Shown piece by piece: positions 1-12,475 of a DNA stretch of 64,000 bases. This stretch comes from Leidyana gryllorum EB-2025a (Eukaryota; Apicomplexa). Under the pieces are notes generated by a model, which ran no database searches, was not told where the DNA came from, and saw only the letters and a list, made by a program, of their open reading frames with translations. Position numbers and translations under genes: made by a program. The stretch spans positions 1 through 64,000 of the forward strand of contig JBLWGC010000205.1 of assembly GCA_048772705.1 (NCBI GenBank), given 5' to 3'. Positions within the stretch are counted from its first letter, which is position 1; every line of letters starts with the position of its first letter.

Positions 1-2450
1 GTTATGTACATCTACTTCGTCGAGTATGCACCGGCAATTAACGATAATACAACAAGCGTAAGTAGTTTTCAGTTCTACGTGAAACGCTTTCGCGTTTTCG
101 TCGCTACGATCCGGAGTCATCAACTTGGGACTCATATAAATGTAGAAAGCGGTTATGCAATGGATCGCAGCCTTCAACTGCTCAATGACATCCGGATTGA
201 TACGAATGGTCGGCATGTCGTCGTCATCGTCGTCATCATCATCGTCCTCCTGGAGCTGCTGCTGCTGCTGTTGACGACCCTCGTCTCCATCAGCAGCCCC
301 CTCGCCGGCAACCGCAGTCTCATCGGCAGCCAAGGCGCTGGCAAACGCACAGGCCATAACGGCCGGTGCAACAGCCGCCACAGCGTCACCAGAAGCTTTG
401 ACCAAATGAGTAAAGAACCGGAAACAGGCGCCCCGGATGTCAATGAGTTCGTTGTCTTCTTCGTCCTCCTCGTCTTCTGAAGCCACAGCCCCAATCCCAG
501 CGGCAGCACCCGCCACATTGGCAGTTGCGGCATCAGCAGTTCCCTTCTCTTTGGCACGAGCCTCAGCAGTCGCGATGGTTTGAGATAAGACATTGTAAAC
601 AAAATTGGCCATCTGCTCGCGCTCGGTGTGCTGCTCAGGCCGCATAGCAGTGACCAGTTGACTCGCCAACTCGATGGCTTTCGCTCTCAATCCCAACATT
701 TGATCTCCAGTCGCAGCCAATGCGGTCTGTTGCTGGGAGATCTCCAAAATTAGATTGGTCACCCGATCCCGGTAGGGCTCAAACTCGCCTTTCGCAGTCG
801 AAGCCACTCCGCCAATGCAGCACAAAGCGCCAGACTTGGCCTCCTCCTTAATGCACAGCCGGAAAGTGTCCTCCATCATACACACAATGCTGTCGATGGA
901 ACCACTAATCATATTAGCCTCGGCCTCAGTCACAAAGACTTCAAGAGCATAGCACAATCGACTGATCAACTCCTCCAATCGACCCAAAGGACCGTTCATA
1001 TCGGTAATGTTAGAGGCCGCTGCCTGTCTGCGTGCCATCAGAGCTTCCTGAAGGGCAACAATCAGATGCTGGACAGCGACAGTGGCTCCCCTCATGACAT
1101 CGGGTTGGAGGAACTGGCCAAATTGGCCCAAAGCCAGGGCCGCGCTCGATCGAACGAGCTCTGACGGGTGTTTCAGCAACTCCAAACCCTTATTCATATA
1201 TTCCTGACTGTTCTTCTTCATCAGCTGCGCGCACCCTTCGGCAATGACACCCAAAATGACCACAGCTCCCCTCTGTGACCAGACGTTGCCAACATCGGCC
1301 AGTTTGGGAGTCAAATGTTCCAGAACCACCTCCAGGAAGAGACTGCTGGGCATATTGACGCTGAGCTGATCCATGCAGCTGCAGGCGAGGATATACTGAC
1401 TCAAGTCACCACTGTCGTCCGAGTTGGAAGTGCCCACAGTTGCGTCAGACTCGGGCTCGCAAGCCATATAGATGACAGCCCGAACCAAACCGTTGAGGAG
1501 GTCGCGATTCTTATAGATGTGTTTGGGCAAATGCTCAGCAACAGATTGGACGAAGCGGAACGCTTGATCCTTGACGTTGAGAGAGCAAGTTTTGCTCATG
1601 CACACGTGTTCGACAACCCCAGGGAGGATGGCCAGGATGTCTGCGTCAGTGAAAGAGTTTTTGTCCTCTGACATTTCATTGAAGACCTCCAGAATGCCGG
1701 AGACAACGTTCTCGAGACTGTTCTGAGCGGCCAATTTGAGGGTAGAATTGAGTCGAGGAAGGAGACTTCGTCGGATCTCATAGAATTCAGGCGCTCCTTT
1801 CTTCTCAACGGAGGCGGCAATACCTCGGAGGGCAGCGACGAGAACTTTGGCGCTCTCAGTATCCTCCAGTCCCCGATTGAAGCAGTCGAGCATTCTGACG
1901 TAACACGAGGGCTGACCAGCCATGAGCTCCTCCTCTGGGACGGTATCCATGAGACTGCGCAGAATAACTTGGCCACTCTCGCGGTGAGCGGTGCTGGGGC
2001 TCGCGATCAGTTGTTCCTGGATGAGTTGCAAAAGTTGCTGACCGCTCTCCGAGAAGGTGACACGGCCAATGGCAGCGCAGAGATGCGCAATGGAGCCTCT
2101 GACAGACTCTACGGGCTCCTCCAGAAGCCTCTTGAGGACATTGTTCCAAACTTGAGTACTCTCGGTGGTGCTGAAGAGGGACCAAACCCGAAGGATACGT
2201 CTGCGTAGAATAATGCAGGCGATCTCGCGGACCTCTGGTTTGGGGTTCTCAAAGACATGGAAACTCAAAGCCAAAGCATAGTCTTTCTATGGAGGGAGAA
2301 TTGAGGTTCGATGAAAGCAAAGCGAGGTCTCACTTGGTCGTTCGGCGCGGCGGCGTCTCCGAATCGTCGGAGCTCACTGGAGGCTTGCGCTTGAGCTTTG
2401 GGATCGAGGGCAGCTTCAAGTAGCTGGCCTATCCGCTGCACGTCCACCAT
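1..2450 (-). CDS. importin-beta family karyopherin (IPO4/IPO5-like), 3' end outside the window
   Basis: This is a nuclear transport receptor built of HEAT repeats that should carry cargo through the nuclear pore under Ran control. Exon 1 (2450-2334) encodes 39 residues from MVDVQRIG. A 47-nt GTGAG...ATAG intron (2287-2333) follows, then an open frame runs to the left edge with no stop. Helical HEAT pairs are visible throughout, for example around SSAALALGQFGQFLQPDV and EVFNEMSEDK. Near the visible end is a Q-run followed by about ten Asp residues (roughly 210-270), resembling the acidic loop of this family. Layout resembles IPO4/Kap123 or IPO5/Kap121 more than importin-beta1, but I cannot separate these by eye. 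The gene is divergent from TSR2, with 47 bp between the two start codons. The C-terminus is missing only because the window ends. Confidence 0.8.
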
Positions 2451-2497
2451 CGAATTTTTGGCACCAAACAACAAGTTTGCCGACCCGTTCAAGACCG

Positions 2498-3131
2498 ATG
2501 ACCCAGGTACCCGACTATGCCCAGGCGTTCATGAACGGCACCCGAGCTGTTTTTGAGAGATGGTATGACTACGGACTGACTGATTGACTCCTTTTCATCG
2601 CCCTTTTTCAGGACAGCGCTCAACTTGGCCGTTGAACAAGGATGGGGTGGACGGAATTCGAGACAAAAGATGATCGAGATGTGGCAACAGATGATCGACT
2701 TCTATAGACCCACAGCTAGTCCTCAGGGCAAACGCATCAGCAACAATGCTGATTTGTTGGCAGATTGGTTGGCAGAACAGATGGAAAGACGATTTGGGGT
2801 CGATCTCGATGATGACAGCCACGTTGAGGTCGCGGAAATGGTCTGTAAACTCTGGCAGAGCGCCCTCAGAGGCGACCATCAGACTCTGATGAATGAGGTA
2901 AGCACCTTCAATCACACAGAACGCACTCCATTCGCTCCAAAAAAGATTAACGCCCACGCCACCGGCGGAGCCGCTGCCTCCCATCTGCAGACCTTCGGCA
3001 TAGACGCCGAACAAGAACATCATATGGGCGAAGGAGAGGGAGGATCGCAACAACAACAAGAGGACAGTACCAGCGACTGCAGCAGCAGCGACGGCTACGC
3101 CAGCGAGTCGGAATTATGCATCCAACCATGA
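2498..3131 (+). CDS. TSR2: pre-rRNA-processing protein TSR2
   Basis: TSR2 is the escort chaperone of ribosomal protein eS26 and is needed for 20S pre-rRNA maturation. Exons are 2498-2562 and 2612-3131, joined through a 49-nt intron, and give 194 residues. The family signature is clear: a short helical start ending in FERW, then ALNLAVEQGWGG, then a WQQMIDFY helix and an acidic segment. The C-terminal third is Gln/Ser/acid-rich and looks disordered. An intron-like stretch at 2898-2945 (GTAAGC to AAAAAG, 48 nt, in frame, stop-free) lies in this tail, so its last part may differ from the simple translation. An AATAAA lies about 43 bp past the stop. Recognition rests on the WGG motif and the overall order of segments. 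Confidence 0.85.
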
Positions 3132-3714
3132 TGACACTAAATAATGTAAATTGTCCTCAGCATCAAGCATCACAATAAAGGCGGCCCGGCCGCCAACCAG
3201 ACAACCGACACATTGACAAACAGACAGACAGACAGACGACAATATTTCCTGAGATCACGACACAACTTCTGACTCCAATCTTCTTTGGGTCCGAATATAT
3301 ACGTGTGTGCGTGTGCGTGTGCGTGTGTGTGTGTGTTGGTCGTGAATATATCTCTCTCTCTTTCTCATCTCGTTCCTCTTCTCTCTCTCTCTCCGTGTCT
3401 GTCACTCGGTCTCGATGCGAGTGGCGGCGGGAACAATGAAAGACTGACCTCCATTTTAGGCAAACCAATACAGTGGCCAAGCTTCCCCAAGTGAAAGACA
3501 GCTTCTTGACTCTCTCATCAGGTAGGTGGTCGTCCATATATCGTGGGTCCGACCCTTAATAATACTTTGTTCATCTCGCGATCGGCATTTGATGGGAGAA
3601 AAGAAGATCTCTGGGGCGTTCACAGTCAATGGGATACCCAGCCGGCCGACGGTCCGTGAGTAGTCAGTCAATCTCTCTCACTCAGTCAGTCAGTCACTCA
3701 CAAGCAGTCTCTGA
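3132..3714. other. convergent intergenic region rich in microsatellites
   Basis: This gap of about 580 bp lies between the stops of TSR2 and PKG. It holds an AATAAA (3174-3179), CAGA repeats near 3220-3238, a GT/GC-alternating run near 3301-3340, CT-rich runs near 3349-3395 and a CAGT repeat near 3660-3695. No convincing coding frame spans it. It probably holds both 3' untranslated regions. Confidence 0.6.
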
Positions 3715-7201
<3,487 letters not shown>

Positions 7202-7259
7202 TAGTCCAAGACGCTCGGCATGCACATACGCCCGACCTTTTCTGCACCTTTTTTCCATC

Positions 7260-10200
7260 ATGAAGCTTTGGTGTTTGCTGGTCACCAGCGTTCTTGCGGC
7301 ACACCGAAACAACTTTCGCACATGTGACCAGTCTCCAAGCTGCAAGCGGTACACTCATTTCTATAATGAGAAATCGGCTCCGGGCTGGAAGGTTTCGGGT
7401 CACTCCATAAGGGCCAGCGGTGTCGATTTTCAGCTCACCAACAAGGCCCAGAGACCCGACACCATCCCCGACACCCCCGTATCGGCTTCGCTCTCACTGT
7501 ACTCTGCTGGGTTTCTGCGTCTCAAGTTGACTGAAGACCCCAAGTCGCTGCCTGCCAATGTACGCCCGCGTTTTGAGACGCCTAAAGAGGATGTCGTCCT
7601 CGACTCCTACATAGACTCCACCATGCGGATTGATTTGACGGCCGTTCAGGACGCCAGTCGTAAAACTGCTGTCACGGAGACGTCTGAAGGCATTGAGATT
7701 TCCTTCCGAGGGAGTCTGCCCGAGTTGCCCGGGTTGTCGACTTTGGACCAGGCGGATGATGTGGACATTCGTGTTCAGATCGACTTTGACCCGTTCCGAG
7801 TGGCCTTCTTTGTCGATGGCGGGTTGGCCGCTGTAATGAACGCCGAGAACGCTCTGAACTTTGAGGTGGGACGCGTTAGACAGGGCAATGATGTCGGGAC
7901 GCCGTCTCATCAACGCGACGCTTCTGGGTATCTGAGCGACAATCTGTGGGAATGTTCGTTCGCCAACCAGTTCGAGCAGATCCCGGAAGGTCCTCGGGGA
8001 GTCGGAATGGACATTTCGTATTGCAATGTGGGCTCAATGCACGGGTTGGCCGAACACGCTGTGGCGTGGGACCTGCCAGACCAGTTCCCCGAGGCGTTGG
8101 ATCAGAACGAACCATATCGGTTTTGGAACGTGGATGTCTTTGCGTACGAGTTGGACACGCCGATGGCAACGTATGTGTCGCAACCAGTGCTGCAAACAGT
8201 GCACAGTGTTGATATTGCGACCCGCAACGCCACCGTCTCGAGTACAATGTGGCTAAACTCGGCCGAGACATATGTCAAGTTGAACAGGAGCACTCCGAAG
8301 ACTTTGGTCTACAAAGATGTGCAGTGTCCGAGCACCTCGACTTGGTGGATGTCGGAGACGGGAGCGTTGGATGTAATGTTGTTCGGTTCGCACAGTGTCT
8401 CTGAAGCAGTGCGAAAGTTACATGAAGCCACTGGAAAGATGCCACTGCAGCAAATGAACGCTCTTGGGATTCACCAGAGTCGATGGAACTACGAGAATGA
8501 ACGGGACGTCCAATTTGTCAGTGACCATTATGACGAAGCCGGTCTCCCGTTGGATTACATCTGGTTGGATATCGATCACACTGTGCACCGGAAATACTTT
8601 ACGTGGAACTCAGATTTCCCCACCCCACAGAATATGGTCGATAGACTGGCAGCGTCAAAGAGGAATATGGTGCTGATTGTGGACCCCCACGTCAAAGCCG
8701 AGAATGGGTATCCAGTTTTCGAGGCTATGCGTAAAGCCAATGTGTTTGTGACCACATCTGATGGAGACGACTTTGAGGCGTGGTGTTGGCCGGGGAATTC
8801 CCGCTACCCGGACGTTCTCCGTGCGGAGGCTCGGAATGTATTTGTCGACTTTTACAGACCCGACAAATGGGTGGGCACCAAACCGAGTCCTCCGGGACCA
8901 TTTTTGCCCAGCAAACAATTCGCCAAATGGCTCAATAGCGCATCCCACGTGCAACTCTGGAACGACATGAATGAGCCTTCTGTCTTTAACAAGGCGGAGG
9001 TGACCATTCCGAGAGACATTCTGCATCTCGTAAGTACAGTGGAGACCGACCGGAAACTGCAACAACGATCCTCTGTTGCAGAAAGGACAGGTTGAGCATC
9101 GGGCTGTCCACAATCTGTACGGCATTTATTACACACGGGCGACATTCGAAGGGTTGCGAGAGGCTCGAAGAGATAATCGTCGCCCCTTTGTTCTGACACG
9201 CGGTGGATCTATCGGAAGTCAGCGATACGGAGCCGTTTGGACCGGAGATAACGCAGCAAGATGGGACCATATGGCAATGTCGATACCGATGATCCTTCAT
9301 CTCGCCGCTTGTGGATGGGACTTCACGGGAGCCGATACCGGTGGCTTCTTTGATAACACCGCACCCGATCTGATGGCCCGCTGGACACAGCTCGCCGCCT
9401 GGTATCCTTTCTACCGGTATCACGCGACCCTCGGAACCACTCGACGGGAGCCCTACTTGTTGCCGGACCGGGAACGAGAACTCGCCGGGTGAGCGACCAA
9501 TGACCTCTCACTACGCTATGAAATCCCAACAGAATCGCTATGCGACAGCGGTATAAGCTGCTGCCTTTTTGGTACACTCTAATGGCCCGAAGTGCGCTCT
9601 TTGGTCTTCCGATGGTGTCATCGGTCGGAGACTTTGAGTTGCGTCAGCGGAGAGTCTCGAGCACCGCCTCAGCCCCGAGTTCCCTCGACTTTTTGGCTCG
9701 CGACGACGGATATATAGTGGGAGACACATTCTTTGTCCGTCCCATTGTCCTTCCAGCCGAAGAGTTGTTGGGGAGTGCCGAACAGATGAGTCCAGTGACT
9801 CGCAAAGCTCGCACCTTTGTCCTCCCGGGAACCGAGAAGACCACTTGGTGGTGTCTGTGGAGCAACGAGCGTGTTGGACGCGGTGGACAGCCCGTCCACA
9901 TCCCAATCGGGGCAGACTCGACGTCACCAATGTATCTATACAGCCCGATCCTCGTCAGAAGTGGTTCCATAGTTCCCACCAAGGAACGCCAGCGACGTTC
10001 CAGCGAGGCAGCGCGTTTCGATCCTTACACAGTGAGACTGCGCCCAATTAGAATCTCTCTCAATGTCTCTTAACTCAGTTGAGTGTCTATCTGGACGGTG
10101 ACGGAGCATTGAGTGCCGAAGGACAGGTGATGTTGGACGATTGGCTGTCGGAAGACGCAGTCACAAAGGGAGACTTTGTGTGGGTGAATCTGAAAGCTTT

Positions 10201-10530
10201 CAGGTCGCCGGCCAACAAATTCGTCATTCACGTCGCCAATGTCAGAGGACGCGACGCGAATTGGAAAGATAAACAAAATACCGACAGTGAGTCTCTTTCT
10301 CTCTCTCTGTCTCTCGGAGTTGTCGACGTTGTCTCGCAGTTGAAAGGGTTACAGTTGTTGGGCTACACGAGTCGAATGTGGTCAATGGATGGAGACTGAT
10401 CATTGGAGATCACGACGCTGGCGCACTGAGAAGCTCTGTTGGGGGTGGAGGAGAGATCATTCTGAAGATGCCGAAAAATTTGAGTTTGATCTCAGCGGAT
10501 TGGCGGATTGAAGCTGAGATTAAACCATAA
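7260..10530 (+). CDS. GANAB: ER alpha-glucosidase II catalytic subunit, GH31
   Basis: This enzyme trims glucose from N-glycans in the ER and so controls glycoprotein folding. Five exons (7260-9029, 9082-9488, 9533-10031, 10079-10286, 10340-10530) give 1024 residues. I chose the ATG at 7260 because it opens a signal peptide (MKLWCLLVTSVLAAH); an in-frame non-ATG extension exists upstream. The GH31 nucleophile Asp is in WNDMNEPSVF (about D569) and the acid/base Asp is in WTGDN (about D646). Other GH31 blocks include LDYIWLDIDH, GADTGGFF and YPFYRYHA. Length is somewhat above the human protein. The stop TAA is followed at once by the ATG of the TFIIIC6 gene. No C-terminal KDEL is present; the catalytic subunit normally relies on its beta subunit for retention. 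Confidence 0.95.
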
Positions 10531-11053
10531 ATGACGACCGAAGAGGATCTCCCTCAGACTGATGATGAGCTCGAAGAAGATTACTTTGTCATGTTAGACT
10601 TCCCAGAACTCCACAGTATGAACGCCGAAGCCACTTTTCAGTCCATTGAGCTGCACGTAAGTCTCATAAGCCGTCACCGAAAACAGAACAGACTTTTCCC
10701 AACAGAATCTGAACTCCATTGAACCCTCTGTGATACTCGATGGACGATTCCCTCTACGGGGACATCACACTGCTCCCGTCGGCACCAATCTCTTCTTTCA
10801 AGTGGCTGAAAGGGAAGTCAGCCGTGCGGACGTCGCTGGACTACGCCTTGTCCTAAAAGCGGGAGGCACTGAGACTGCTGTTCCAGAAGTTGCCTCCTCA
10901 ACTGCTCACTTCTCAACTATAGATGTTGTCGGCACTTCAACCAAAACTATCGTTATGGAATTAGCGCTGCCAAAGAACGAGTCGGAACTAGTTTTGCCCC
11001 ATGCACTCCTTTCGGACCTCCAATCTGGCCTGCCCTCACCTCCCGATCAATAA
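10531..11053 (+). CDS. GTF3C6: TFIIIC subunit 6 (tau55/GTF3C6-like)
   Basis: This small subunit of RNA polymerase III factor TFIIIC helps recognise tRNA gene promoters. Exons 10531-10656 and 10706-11053, separated by a 49-nt intron, encode 157 residues. The family pattern is visible: an acidic start (MTTEEDLPQTDDELEEDY), then FVMLDFPELHSM, IEPSVILDGRFPLRGHH and GTNLFFQV, which is the triple-barrel core of TFIIIC subunit 6. The tail is not conserved. The ATG follows the glucosidase stop directly with no spacer, so the mRNA start must lie inside the upstream gene or the two share a transcript. This family is rarely annotated in protists because it is short and divergent; the call is by pattern only. 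Confidence 0.72.
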
Positions 11054-11120
11054 ACAGGAAACCATCATAAAGGGCACAGGCGAACCGTCTTTTAGCTGAA
11101 ACCTCCCCAACTTTTACCCA

Positions 11121-11885
11121 ATGGCCCGAAACAAAAAAGAGGTCACTACAGAATGGTGGACTGAGTTCGAGACTGCGAGACCAAAACTCACACACGAACA
11201 CGGATTCAACAAACACTTCGCCGCAGGCCCCATCGACAATTCGCAACAAGTTGAGATTGTCCTTCTCCCCGTCGGAAATGCTGATTTCCCCACAGGATCC
11301 GTCATCGCCGGAGACCCTCTAGCGGCCATCGACGAGGATGATACACCTTTCGCGCAAAAAGTCCCACCCGGCTCTTATCCCGTCGAAATCGCCGTCGCAA
11401 CTGGACCCCCAATCATGCGATATATTGCTTCCCGCATAAAGATCAAAAGTACACCCGCCCTCTATTGGGAGAATGCCGTCCCTGAAGGCGCCGATCTCAG
11501 CGACATCAACAATGGAGATAGACGCTTTGGCTTCCCGGTAGACGCCGGCATGGCATGCGTCATGGACTCCAAAACCAGGGATCACTACTGTAAATGGCGA
11601 GATACCTTCAAGGAAAATATCTACGACGACTACTTCGAGGACAAACTCGAAGAAAACTACAAAAACGCTCCTCAATATCAAAGAAAAGGTGGTGATTGGC
11701 TCACCGTCGAAGTCCCAGACTCTGGTGGCCTACACTTTGTCATCCATGCCAGCGGATGGGGTGATGGCTTCTATCCTGTCTACATGGGCTATGACCACGA
11801 AGGCCAAGTATGCGAGATTGTTACCGAATTCATCAGCTGGGAAAGTCTCGAGTTAACTATAAAACCCACCAAACCTTCCCAATAG
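11121..11885 (+). CDS. DUF4241 family protein, intronless
   Basis: A 254-residue single-exon protein. It matches the pattern I know for DUF4241: TGSVIAGDPLAAI, then VPPGSYPVEIAVA, WENAVPEGA, the GFPVDAGMACVMD block, and a final GWGDGFYPVYMGYDHEG. The molecular function of the family is not established. It is common in bacteria, often near toxin/immunity-type genes. It has no signal peptide or membrane segment, so it should be cytosolic. It lacks introns while nearly all neighbours have several, which with the mainly bacterial family suggests acquisition from bacteria; this is inference. It starts 67 bp after the TFIIIC6 stop on the same strand and ends three bases before the stop of a possible minus-strand gene. 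Confidence 0.75.
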   Translation: MARNKKEVTTEWWTEFETARPKLTHEHGFNKHFAAGPIDNSQQVEIVLLPVGNADFPTGSVIAGDPLAAIDEDDTPFAQKVPPGSYPVEIAVATGPPIMRYIASRIKIKSTPALYWENAVPEGADLSDINNGDRRFGFPVDAGMACVMDSKTRDHYCKWRDTFKENIYDDYFEDKLEENYKNAPQYQRKGGDWLTVEVPDSGGLHFVIHASGWGDGFYPVYMGYDHEGQVCEIVTEFISWESLELTIKPTKPSQ

Positions 11886-11888
11886 CTC

Positions 11889-12380
11889 TCACACTTTTTT
11901 CCAAACCGACAGATCCCAATACACAGCCCACGCCGATATAATTGCCTCCTGGCCACCCTCGTACGCAAAGGTAAATCGACTTCTCCCCGAATCAGGACCG
12001 ACATAAAAGAAGTGCCTAGAGCTCCCCCTAACCCTACTGTCATTCACAGATCCGATATATACGTTGAAGCGCCAGCTCGTCTCAGTCTCTATAGATTCGT
12101 TTCGGTCAATTTCACACTCAAAGTAAACGCGCGCGTTCAATGTGGTCAGTCAAGATTGGATCACACATATCACTGCCAGCTCCTCAGCCAGTCGATATAC
12201 ATTACGCCAAAGGGACAGACCACTGTGCAGCCTGGAGTGAGTGTATACAACTTGGTGAGGGAGTGCTCATCTTCAATAGTCAGCACAACATCAAATCTCG
12301 TCAAGCAGACTCTTCCTTGAGTCAACCACTCAGGCCACAGGCAATCGATAAGTGTGGATACGCTCGCGTAGGGGGATCAT
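11889..12380 (-). CDS. possible hypothetical protein, exon structure unresolved
   Basis: Two open stretches on the minus strand look coding but in different frames. The 5' part (about 12380-12180) reads through WLTQGRVCLTRFDVV and TLTPGCTVVCPFG. The 3' part (about 12140-11889) reads ETSWRFNVYIGS, FFYVGPDSGRSRFTFAYEGG and ends WAVYWDLSVWKKV before a stop. The residues are compatible with one small beta-rich globular protein interrupted by an intron. However, I find no convincing GTGAG/GTAAG donor in the right phase and no clear start codon. The end lies three bases from the convergent DUF4241 stop, in keeping with local compactness. No family recognised. It could also be decayed sequence or the untranslated tail of the mucin-like gene. 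Confidence 0.3.
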
Positions 12381-12475
12381 GGATAAGGATCAACACAGTA
12401 AATCACTATACTAAACTATTTGCATTTGATATGTCGTCCGCTACCTTCAAACGACACCTTCAGCTATTACTTCTT

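Noticed and set aside
3301-3400. GT- and CT-rich runs considered as a functional RNA
   Set aside because: Simple microsatellites in a convergent 3' gap with no conserved fold visible.
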